DNA of 64,000 bases from NCBI RefSeq assembly GCF_009649845.1, contig NZ_WJIE01000001.1:977054-1041053 (forward strand). The letters are read 5' to 3'. A program made the position numbers and the translations under genes. The notes under the pieces are model-generated. The model searched no databases and had not been told where the DNA came from. It was given only the letters and a program-made list of their open reading frames with translations. Shown here piece after piece: positions 35,106 through 42,109 of this stretch (position 1 is the first letter of the stretch; each line of letters starts with the position of its first letter). This DNA is from Polyangium spumosum. GTDB lineage: Bacteria; Myxococcota_A; Polyangia; Polyangiales; Polyangiaceae.

Positions 35106-36377
35106 TCAGGAAAGACCGCGCAGCATCAGGTTCCAGTACATCCACGGCAGGCCGTACCGCTTGAGCAGGTACATGTCGTGCCGCTCCTTCTGCGTGTTGA
35201 TGAGCGGGATCGACGGCGTGGGTTTGCCGCTGTAATCGAACTCGGCGAGCAGCATCGTGTCGTACGAGGTCACGAGCGGGCACGACGCATAACCGTCGTA
35301 TTTCGCGGTCGGCTCCTTGCCGTTCATCACGGCGAGCAGGTTCTCCACGAGGACCGGCGCCTCCTTGCGGATGGCCGCGCCCGTGCGTGAGGTCGGCAGC
35401 TCCGAGGCGTCGCCGAGCGCGAAGACGTTCGGGTACTCCGGGTTCTGCATCGTGTGTTTGTCGGCCTTGGCCCAGCCCTTGTTCGGGCCGTCCGCGTGCG
35501 CGATCGGGCTCCGCTTGATGAAATCGGGCGCGCTCTGCGGCGGCACGGCGTGCATGATGTCGTAGCGGATCGTCTCGCGGGCGCCGCTCGGGTCGCCCAC
35601 GACGGCGAAGACGGCCTCCTTGCGGTCGGGGTTCACCTCGACGAGGTTGCGCTCGAATTTCGTCTGGATGCCGTACCGCTCGATGACCTGCTCGAGCACC
35701 ACGCGGAACTCCGTGACGCCGAAGATCGACTTCTGCGCCGAGCCGAAGATCACGTCCGACCGATCGAGGATCCCCGTCTTGCGCCAGTGATCACAGGCGA
35801 GGTACGCGATCTTCTGCGGCGCGCCCGCGCATTTGATCGGGCCGGCGGGGTGCGTGAAGATGGCCGTCCCGCCGCGGAACGACTCGATGAGGCGCCACGT
35901 CTTCGGGGCGAGGCGGACGTCGTAGTTGCTGGAGACGCTCTCCGTTTGCAGCGCCTCGCGCAGGCCCGGGACCGCGTCCCAGTCGAGCTGGATGCCCGGG
36001 GCGACGACCAAAAAATCGTAACCGACGCGCCCGCCGCCGCGCACGCGCACGGTCTGGGCGACGGGATCGATCTCCTCGGCGAAGTCCTTGATCCAGCGAG
36101 CGCCGTCGGGGATGAAGGCGGCCTCGTCGCGCTCGGTTTGCTCTGCGCTCACGACGCCGGCGCCGACCAGCGTCCAGAGGGGCTGGTAATAGTGCTTCTC
36201 GGAGGGCTCGATGATCGCGAGGTCCGTGACGCCGGCGCGCGACAGGCGCGCGGCCACGGAGATCCCCGCCGTTCCGCCGCCGATGATGACGACACGCGCG
36301 CGCCCGAGCTCCGCCGGAGGCTCGGACCGTGGTCGGCTATTTTTCGTGGAGGTCGATGCGGGCGTGATCGTGGCCAT
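35106..36377 (-). CDS. sqr: Sulfide:quinone oxidoreductase
   Basis: SQR is a membrane-associated flavoenzyme that oxidises sulfide to polysulfide or persulfide and passes electrons to quinone. The 423-residue product has an FAD Rossmann motif (VVIIGGGTAGISVA, about 29-42), the second FAD site NVFALGDASELP (about 317-328), and the two redox cysteines expected for this group: Cys183 in GPIKCAGAPQK and Cys366 in GYASCPLVTSYD. These contexts match the type found in mitochondria and many proteobacteria. ATG 36377 follows GAGAGGAA at good spacing. A sigma54 promoter and an upstream element lie just before it. Electrons from sulfide would reach the cbb3 oxidase encoded immediately upstream through the quinone pool and a bc-type complex. 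Confidence 0.92.
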   Translation of the reverse strand: MATITPASTSTKNSRPRSEPPAELGRARVVIIGGGTAGISVAARLSRAGVTDLAIIEPSEKHYYQPLWTLVGAGVVSAEQTERDEAAFIPDGARWIKDFAEEIDPVAQTVRVRGGGRVGYDFLVVAPGIQLDWDAVPGLREALQTESVSSNYDVRLAPKTWRLIESFRGGTAIFTHPAGPIKCAGAPQKIAYLACDHWRKTGILDRSDVIFGSAQKSIFGVTEFRVVLEQVIERYGIQTKFERNLVEVNPDRKEAVFAVVGDPSGARETIRYDIMHAVPPQSAPDFIKRSPIAHADGPNKGWAKADKHTMQNPEYPNVFALGDASELPTSRTGAAIRKEAPVLVENLLAVMNGKEPTAKYDGYASCPLVTSYDTMLLAEFDYSGKPTPSIPLINTQKERHDMYLLKRYGLPWMYWNLMLRGLS

Positions 36378-36423
36378 CTCGTTTCCTCTCCCAATCTTCG
36401 CGTTTGGTTCCCCAGGGCGCGTG

Positions 36424-36439
36424 AGCAAGCAGGATGCCA
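36424..36439 (-). promoter_or_regulatory. Sigma54 (-24/-12) promoter of sqr
   Basis: On the minus strand the sequence is TGGCATCCTGCTTGCT, with GG and GC separated by exactly 10 bp, matching the TGGCAC-N5-TTGCW consensus at nearly every conserved position. It predicts a start near 36413, leaving a 36-nt leader with a good ribosome site before ATG 36377. Confidence 0.8.
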
Positions 36440-36513
36440 CCACAAGACGTACGCGCCAGCGCGCGAAAAGCCCCGGGACGAGCCCCGCGCGCGTTCCAGG
36501 ATTGTATCAAGAA

Positions 36514-36531
36514 CGTTTCACGATGTTTCAG
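36514..36531 (-). promoter_or_regulatory. Upstream activator element for sqr
   Basis: CGTTTCACGATGTTTCAG holds two GTTTCA copies ten bp apart. The core GTTTCACGATGT also occurs in the palindrome at 48333 and, with one change, at 45938. Its centre is about 109 bp upstream of the predicted sqr start, a usual distance for a sigma54 activator. It overlaps the end of the preceding gene. Confidence 0.6.
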
Positions 36532-37253
36532 CGCAGGGGAAACGCGTCCCCTCCCCCGGCGGACGCGCAACATGCGTGCTCCCGCGCGGGCGCCAGCATG
36601 GCACGAATCGGCGGCGTCACCACCCACGCGGCCGTCGCGACGAGCGCGATCGCCCCGACCTTTCGCGCAAAACGCCCGGAGAACCTCGAGGCCACGTTCG
36701 ACGAGAGGGCCGCCGCCGGGAGCATCAGGAGCGGCGCGCTCGCCGCGGCGAACACGAGCATCATCGCCGCGCCCACGGGGGCGGCGCCGGCGGAGGCCGC
36801 CGCGATTACTGCGGCGAAGAGCGCCCCGCAAGGGAAAAGCGCGGTCGCGACCCCCAATCCGATGCCGCGCCGCGGGACGTACCGGACGATTTTCTGGAAA
36901 AGGGTCGACGTCCGCGGTCCGCGCCCCAGCGTGAGGAGTTTTTCCCCGGCCCTGGGCTTCACGAGCACGATCGCTCGATACAGCAGCGCCACGGCCACCA
37001 CGACGGCCAGCACGAGCCGCACCGCCGCCCCGGCCGAACCACCCGCGAGCGGGGCCCCGAGCGCCCCCGCGGCCCCGCCGAGCGCCGCATAACCAAGCGC
37101 CCGACCGCCGAGATATCCGAGGGCCCGCCTCCCGTCGAGGCGCCCTTCCCGGCTCGCCCCGACGGCGGCGACAGGCCCGCACATCGCCGCGCAATGCACC
37201 CCGCTCGTCGCGCCGAGCGCGGCCGCCGTCCCCAGCGAGATCCACAGGCTCAT
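36528..37253 (-). CDS. SafE/UreH-type membrane protein of the cbb3 cluster
   Basis: A 241-residue polytopic membrane protein starting at ATG 37253 (MSLWISLGTAAALGATSGVH). The first helix carries HCAAMCGP, a Cys-containing motif typical of the sulfite exporter/SafE-like proteins that accompany cco genes, and LFPCGALFAAV recurs in the second half. About six membrane segments are predicted by eye. Such proteins are thought to handle copper or another metal, or thiols, for oxidase assembly. The C terminus has HACCASAG, a possible metal site. Its start overlaps the ccoG stop (ATGA at 37250-37253), so the two are translationally coupled. Confidence 0.8.
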   Translation of the reverse strand: MSLWISLGTAAALGATSGVHCAAMCGPVAAVGASREGRLDGRRALGYLGGRALGYAALGGAAGALGAPLAGGSAGAAVRLVLAVVVAVALLYRAIVLVKPRAGEKLLTLGRGPRTSTLFQKIVRYVPRRGIGLGVATALFPCGALFAAVIAAASAGAAPVGAAMMLVFAAASAPLLMLPAAALSSNVASRFSGRFARKVGAIALVATAAWVVTPPIRAMLAPAREHACCASAGGGDAFPLR

Positions 37254-38668
37254 GGCGCCCGTCCCTCCGATTTCCCGATCCCCGCGGTGGGCCCGACGAA
37301 CGTCCCCTCCACGACCTTTTCGCCCTCGGGGCCACGCACGCGGATCCGGATGGGCAGGTTGCCCTTCATCTCGGCCCGCTTCGCGGTCACCGCGACCGGG
37401 ATCGAAATGCCCCCGAGGCCCGCGACCGTCGGCTCGCCCATCGGCACGACCCAGGCGAGGCCCGGCGCGGGCTCGGGCTCGACGCGGAACGTCGCCGCGT
37501 CCGGGCGCTTGTTCACGAGGTGGATCGTGAATGCATTCCGCACCTCGTCGCCGTCGAGCACGAAGGGCATGCCCGGCACGCGCAGGAGGTTCGCCTCGAA
37601 CGTCGAGCGGGTCCGCGTCGCGACGGTCGCCACCACGAGGCCGAGGACGCCGAGGGCGAGGTAGAGCCACACGCGCGGCCGCAAAAAACGCGTCTTTCCG
37701 CCCGCGAGGCCATTCAGCGAGTCGTACCGCACGAGGCCGCGGGGCCGCCCGAGCTTGTCCATCACCTCGTCGCAGGCGTCGGCGCAGGCGGTGCAGGCGA
37801 TACAATCGAGCTGCAGGCCGTTGCGGATGTCGATCCCCGTGGGGCAAACCGCGATACAACGCTTGCAATCGACGCAGGCGCCCGCCTCCGGATCCGAGGC
37901 CTTGCCGCGTGGCTCGCCCCGCTTCTTGTCGTAACCGACGACGAGCGAGTCCTGATCGATCAGCACCGATTGCATGCGCCCGTACGGGCAGAGGCCGATG
38001 CAGAGCTGCTCGCGGAAGCGGGCGAAGTTGCCGTAAAACACGGCCGTGAGGGCCGCGGCCCAGGCGAAGGCCTCGGGGTGCTCGGTGGGGTGGCTCCGCA
38101 TCATCTCGAAGAGCCTCGGCACGCTCACGAAATACCCGACGAACACGTGCGCGACGAACGCCGCGAGGACCACGAACGCGAGGTGTTTGCCGACCTTTCG
38201 CGCGATCTTGTCGGCGTTCCAGGGGCCCTTGTCGCGGCGAATGCGTGCTTCGCGGGGGCCCTCGAGGAGGCGCTCGACGGGGCGGAAGAGGCCTTCGAGG
38301 AACACGGTCTGCGGGCAAGCCCATCCGCACCATACGCGGCCGAGCAGCGACGTGAGGAAGACGAGCGAGAACCCGATGCCCGTGAGCAGGAAAAAGAGGA
38401 GCCACAGGTCCTGCGCGTTGAACGTCGCGCCGAACAGGAAAAACTGCCGGTGCTCGACGTCGAGCATGAGCGCAGGCCGGCCGTCGATACGCACCCAGGG
38501 CACGAGGGCCCAGAATGCGACGAGCAGCAAAAACACGACCTTGCGCGCGCGGGCGAAGCGACCGCGGACGTCGGCAGGTTGCACCCAGTTTCGGCTGCCG
38601 TCCGCGCGCAGGGAGCTCTGCATCTCCCCGCCCTCGGACGGCAGCACCGGCAAATGGACTCGCGACAT
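37250..38668 (-). CDS. ccoG: Cytochrome c oxidase accessory protein CcoG
   Basis: CcoG is a membrane ferredoxin-like protein needed to assemble cbb3 oxidase, probably by reducing copper. The 472-residue product has five hydrophobic segments. Early cysteine motifs (VWCGWACPQTVF and CIGLCPYGRMQ) lie near membrane segments, and two 4Fe-4S ferredoxin motifs follow (CVDCKRCIAVCPTG and CIACTACADACDE). The C-terminal 120 residues form the beta-rich Ig-like domain typical of FixG/CcoG. No separate ccoH gene is present in the cluster. The gene starts 53 bp after ccoP, with a hairpin just before the start, and overlaps the SafE-type gene at its end. Confidence 0.95.
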   Translation of the reverse strand: MSRVHLPVLPSEGGEMQSSLRADGSRNWVQPADVRGRFARARKVVFLLLVAFWALVPWVRIDGRPALMLDVEHRQFFLFGATFNAQDLWLLFFLLTGIGFSLVFLTSLLGRVWCGWACPQTVFLEGLFRPVERLLEGPREARIRRDKGPWNADKIARKVGKHLAFVVLAAFVAHVFVGYFVSVPRLFEMMRSHPTEHPEAFAWAAALTAVFYGNFARFREQLCIGLCPYGRMQSVLIDQDSLVVGYDKKRGEPRGKASDPEAGACVDCKRCIAVCPTGIDIRNGLQLDCIACTACADACDEVMDKLGRPRGLVRYDSLNGLAGGKTRFLRPRVWLYLALGVLGLVVATVATRTRSTFEANLLRVPGMPFVLDGDEVRNAFTIHLVNKRPDAATFRVEPEPAPGLAWVVPMGEPTVAGLGGISIPVAVTAKRAEMKGNLPIRIRVRGPEGEKVVEGTFVGPTAGIGKSEGRAP

Positions 38669-38676
38669 GGTGACCC

Positions 38677-38692
38677 CGCGGGAAAACCCGCG
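38677..38692 (-). promoter_or_regulatory. Hairpin just upstream of ccoG
   Basis: CGCGGG (38677-38682) and CCCGCG (38687-38692) form a perfect six-bp stem around a four-base A-run (T-run in the transcript). It ends nine nt before the ccoG ATG and lies in the 53-bp gap after ccoP. It could mark an mRNA processing or partial termination point, or limit ribosome access. No experiment-free way exists to tell which. Confidence 0.35.
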
Positions 38693-38721
38693 CTCCTCGT
38701 CGATGGCCCCCCGGATCTCGA

Positions 38722-39321
38722 TTACGGCTCCGACGCGCCTTGCGGCGCCTTGCCCCCCGGGACGTTCGTGCCCTTGATCGAGAGCACATAAGCCGCCGCG
38801 AGGCGGACGCGCTCCTCACCGATGAGCGCGCCCCACGCGGGCATACCTCCTTTGACATAACCATCCTTGATGGTCGCGTACACCTGCATGGGTTTGCCCC
38901 CGTGCAGCCAGGCCACGTCCGTGAGGTTCGGCCCGATGCCGCCGCCGCCGCTCGCGGCGTGGCAGCTCGCGCAGTTCTTCGCGAACACGTCCTTCCCTTC
39001 GGCCGCGGCGGCGAGGTTCTTCGACATGGCGACGAGGTTCTCGTCGCTCGCGGCGCCCATCGCCTTGAGCTTCGCGGCCTCCGCCTCCGCGGCCTTCGCC
39101 TGCTCGATCGCGTACGCGTCGCCGGGCGAAGGCAACGTCTTGAAGGCCTCGTACCCCAGCCAGTAAACGGCGCTGAAGGCGATGGCGCCGTAGAGCGTCA
39201 TCAGCCACCAGCGCGGCAGGTGATTGTCGGCCTCGAGGATACCATCGTATTCGTGGACGATCGCGTCGCCCGAGTCGGGGGGCGGCGTCTCTTGGGTCGT
39301 GACGTGTCGTTCCGTCGACAT
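38722..39321 (-). CDS. ccoP: cbb3 oxidase subunit CcoP, mono-haem form
   Basis: CcoP delivers electrons to CcoO and CcoN. The N terminus has the family signature HEYDGILEADNHLPRWW, and one membrane helix (about 38-58). Then a linker is followed by one cytochrome c domain with Cys117, Cys120 and His121 (CASCH) and axial Met in GGMPAWG. Standard CcoP has two haem c domains and about 290 residues. At 199 residues this has only one, so electron entry differs from the textbook enzyme. GGAGGT is well placed before ATG 39321. The gene begins 4 bp after ccoQ. Confidence 0.93.
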   Translation of the reverse strand: MSTERHVTTQETPPPDSGDAIVHEYDGILEADNHLPRWWLMTLYGAIAFSAVYWLGYEAFKTLPSPGDAYAIEQAKAAEAEAAKLKAMGAASDENLVAMSKNLAAAAEGKDVFAKNCASCHAASGGGGIGPNLTDVAWLHGGKPMQVYATIKDGYVKGGMPAWGALIGEERVRLAAAYVLSIKGTNVPGGKAPQGASEP

Positions 39322-39325
39322 GAGG

Positions 39326-39529
39326 TCACCTCCGGTGCGTGTTCGGGGCGCGGTTCCTGCCGGCGTCGTCGCAGAGGGGCAACGCGGCGACGTCGGCGTA
39401 GGCCTCGGGGCGCTTCGAATAGGTGCGGATCACCCAGCCCGCGAAGACGGCGAGGAACAGGAAGAGCGCGGAGAGCGGCAAGAGCAGCAGCGGGCTCTCT
39501 GCGATGGGAGCGAGGAATGCTTGTTTCAC
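39326..39529 (-). CDS. ccoQ: cbb3 oxidase small subunit CcoQ
   Basis: A 67-residue protein with one membrane helix (PLLLLPLSALFLFLAVFAGWV) followed by a short polar tail, the form of CcoQ/FixQ, a small subunit that stabilises the cbb3 complex. The start is GTG 39529, with AGGAGG six nt upstream. It lies between ccoNO and ccoP, the usual place. CcoQ is poorly conserved, so the call rests on size, topology and position. Confidence 0.8.
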   Translation of the reverse strand: MKQAFLAPIAESPLLLLPLSALFLFLAVFAGWVIRTYSKRPEAYADVAALPLCDDAGRNRAPNTHRR

Positions 39530-39545
39530 GTGTGTCCTCCTGCCT

Positions 39546-41939
39546 TCAATGCGCCTTTTCGTCGCTCATCGTCACGGGCATGGGCCCGGCCGGCGGCGGC
39601 GGCGGCGGCGGGTTCTTGCCGATCCGCTGCAGATAAGCGGTGATCGCCACGAGCTCGCTCGTCGGGTTCGCCGCGATGCCCTGGGCTTCGAGGTCCTTGA
39701 CGATCTCCGCGGCCTGGTTTGCAGCGTCCGCGGGCGCGGCCGCGATCTCATCGGGCGTGTACGGCACGCCCACGCTCCGCATCGCGCGGAGCTTGCTCGC
39801 CGCGTCCGCGAAATCCACGCGCGTGAACTCGAGGTGCGCGTACGAGGGCATGTTCGAGCCGGGCGAGACTGAGCGCGGATCGATCATGTGTTGCCAGTGC
39901 CAGACGTTCGGATACTTGCCGCCGAGCCGCGCGAGGTCGGGCCCCGTGCGCTTCGAGCCCCACTGGAAGGGGTGATCCCAGCGAGAATCGTCGAGCGTCG
40001 AGACCTCTCCATACCGCGACGTCTCGAAGCGGAAGGGCCGGATCATCTGCGAATGGCAGGTATAGCAGCCCTCCTTGATGTACACGTCGCGGCCCTCGAG
40101 CTCGAGCGCGCGATATGGCGCGTTTTTCTTCCTGGCGAGCTCGGCGTCGGTTTGCCCGAGGACGATCGACGGGACGATCTCCGCCACGCCGCCGATGAGC
40201 ACCGCGATCACCGTCAGCACCGTGAAGAGCAGCGCGCGCCCCTCCAGGATCGCGTGCCACGTGGGTTTGTCGCTTCGCTTCACGAGGGTGAGGACGAAGA
40301 TCCCGGCGAACCCCACGATGCCCGCGAGGAGCAAGAGGCCCGCGGTGCCCACGGGGTTCGTGAATGCAATCGCGAAGAGGAGCACGAGGGCCACGGCCGC
40401 GATCACGACGGGCGGGCCGAAGACGATACGCTTCCAGTCGACCTCCTTCTCCTGCCGGACCTCCACGACCACCTCGGCCTCGCCGTCGACGGCCTCGCCG
40501 CTCTTCGCGGTCCTGTAGAGGTTCCAGCCCATCAGGATCATACCGGCGAGGTAAAGCGTGCCGCCGAAGAGGCGCATCCAGTACATCGGCCGGATCGCGA
40601 TGAGCGTCTCGACGAAGCTCGGATACATCAGGTTGCCCTGCGCATCCACGGCGCGCCACATCATGCCCTGCGTGATACCGCTCACCCACATCGCGATGAT
40701 GTAGAGGAGGATGCCGACGGTGCCGATGTAGAAATGGATCTCGGCCGCGCGGCGCGAATGGAGCTTCGTGCCGAAGAGGCGCGGGACCATCCAGTAGAAC
40801 ATGCCGGCGGCCATGAAGCCGTTCCAGCCGAGCGCGCCGCCGTGGACGTGGCCGACGATCCAGTCGGTGTAATGGGCGAGCGACGAGACGCTCTTGATCG
40901 AGAGCAGCGGGCCCTCGAACGTGGCCATTCCGTAGAACGTGACGCCGGCCGCGAAGAACTTGAGGACCGGATCCTCGCGCACACGGCTCCACGCGCCGCG
41001 CAGCGTGAGCAGGCCGTTCAGCATCCCGCCCCAGCTCGGCGCCCAGAGCATGAGGCTGAAGAGCATGCCGAGCGTCTGCGCCCAGTCGGGCAGCGCCGTG
41101 TTGAGCAAATGGTGCGGGCCCGCCCAGATGTACACGAAGACGAGCGCCCAGAAATGGATGATGCTGAGCCGGTAGCTGTAGACCGGCCGCTCGGCCGCCT
41201 TGGGGAGGAAGTAATACATGATCCCCAGGATCGGCGTGGTCAGGAAAAACGCGACGGCGTTGTGCCCGTACCACCATTGCACGAGCGCGTCCTGCGCCCC
41301 GCCGAAGACCGAATAACTCTTGAGGAGCGAGACGGGGATCGAGAGCGCGTTGACCACGTGCAGGACCGCCACGGTCACGATCGTCGCGATGTAGAACCAG
41401 ACCGCGACGTAGAGCTGCTTCTCGGCGCGCCTGGCCAGCGTCCAGAAGAAGTTCACCGCGAAGACGAGCCACACGGCGGTGATGGCGAGATCGATCGGCC
41501 ACTCGAGCTCGGCGTACTCCTTGGCCTGGGTGAAGCCGAGCGGCAGCGTCAATGCGGCGGCGACGATGATGCCCTGCCAGCCCCAGAAATGGATACGCCC
41601 GAGGAGCCTGGAGGCGAGCGTCGCCTTGACGAGGCGCTGCGTCGAGTAATACACGCCGGCGAACATCATGTTGCCGACGAAGGCGAAGATGGCCGCGTTC
41701 GTGTGCAGCGGCCGGAGCCTGCCGTACGACAGGATCGGCAGGACGTTCGCCTTGAAAAACGCGAGCTGGAGGGCGGCGAGCGCCCCCGCGAGCATGGCCA
41801 CGATCCCCCACGCGACCGATGCAAAGACGAACCAGCGCGCGATCTGGTCGTCGTAGGTGATCGTCCGTCGCTGGACGTCCGCGCGATAAGGACTCGCTGC
41901 CTCGTGCGAGGTTTCAGCGAGGATGGGCCGAGCCGACAT
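39546..41939 (-). CDS. ccoNO: cbb3-type cytochrome c oxidase CcoN-CcoO fusion
   Basis: One 797-residue protein joins the catalytic subunit CcoN to the mono-haem subunit CcoO, which are normally separate. The CcoN part (about 1-475) has the haem and CuB ligands: His in PLHTNAAIFAF, His and Tyr in WWYGHNAVAFF, His-His in AGPHHLLNTALPDW and the pair in GHVHGGALGWNG. After a cytoplasmic linker and three further hydrophobic segments, the CcoO part has CYTCHSQMIRPF (haem c, about residue 626) and the axial Met in NMPSYAHL. It reduces oxygen with high affinity and pumps protons. ATG 41939 follows GGAGGA; a longer form from 41978 is less likely. Its start overlaps ccoS by 26 bp. Confidence 0.95.
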   Translation of the reverse strand: MSARPILAETSHEAASPYRADVQRRTITYDDQIARWFVFASVAWGIVAMLAGALAALQLAFFKANVLPILSYGRLRPLHTNAAIFAFVGNMMFAGVYYSTQRLVKATLASRLLGRIHFWGWQGIIVAAALTLPLGFTQAKEYAELEWPIDLAITAVWLVFAVNFFWTLARRAEKQLYVAVWFYIATIVTVAVLHVVNALSIPVSLLKSYSVFGGAQDALVQWWYGHNAVAFFLTTPILGIMYYFLPKAAERPVYSYRLSIIHFWALVFVYIWAGPHHLLNTALPDWAQTLGMLFSLMLWAPSWGGMLNGLLTLRGAWSRVREDPVLKFFAAGVTFYGMATFEGPLLSIKSVSSLAHYTDWIVGHVHGGALGWNGFMAAGMFYWMVPRLFGTKLHSRRAAEIHFYIGTVGILLYIIAMWVSGITQGMMWRAVDAQGNLMYPSFVETLIAIRPMYWMRLFGGTLYLAGMILMGWNLYRTAKSGEAVDGEAEVVVEVRQEKEVDWKRIVFGPPVVIAAVALVLLFAIAFTNPVGTAGLLLLAGIVGFAGIFVLTLVKRSDKPTWHAILEGRALLFTVLTVIAVLIGGVAEIVPSIVLGQTDAELARKKNAPYRALELEGRDVYIKEGCYTCHSQMIRPFRFETSRYGEVSTLDDSRWDHPFQWGSKRTGPDLARLGGKYPNVWHWQHMIDPRSVSPGSNMPSYAHLEFTRVDFADAASKLRAMRSVGVPYTPDEIAAAPADAANQAAEIVKDLEAQGIAANPTSELVAITAYLQRIGKNPPPPPPPAGPMPVTMSDEKAH

Positions 41940-42108
41940 GATCTTGTTTTCCTCCGCTAGGGGGGTTGGTCTTCTCATCCTCGATCGGCAGGAGGGCGAG
42001 CCGATCGGCGTGCTCGTCGTCGCGCTGACGCGCGCTGTAGGCGAAGAGCAGAATCGAGCCCAGGACGAGCAAAAAGCTCACGAAGATCTGGAGGTAAATC
42101 GCATCCAT
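41914..42108 (-). CDS. ccoS: cbb3 oxidase assembly protein CcoS
   Basis: A 64-residue protein from ATG 42108 (MDAIYLQIFVSFLLVLGSIL). One membrane helix (about 5-26) precedes the polar segment YSARQRDDEHADRLALLPIED, matching CcoS. CcoS is needed for inserting haem and copper cofactors into cbb3 oxidase. The start lies one base after the ccoI stop and the end overlaps the ccoNO start by 26 bp. The open frame extends upstream into ccoI without support. Confidence 0.9.
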   Translation of the reverse strand: MDAIYLQIFVSFLLVLGSILLFAYSARQRDDEHADRLALLPIEDEKTNPPSGGKQDHVGSAHPR

Positions 42109-42109
42109 T

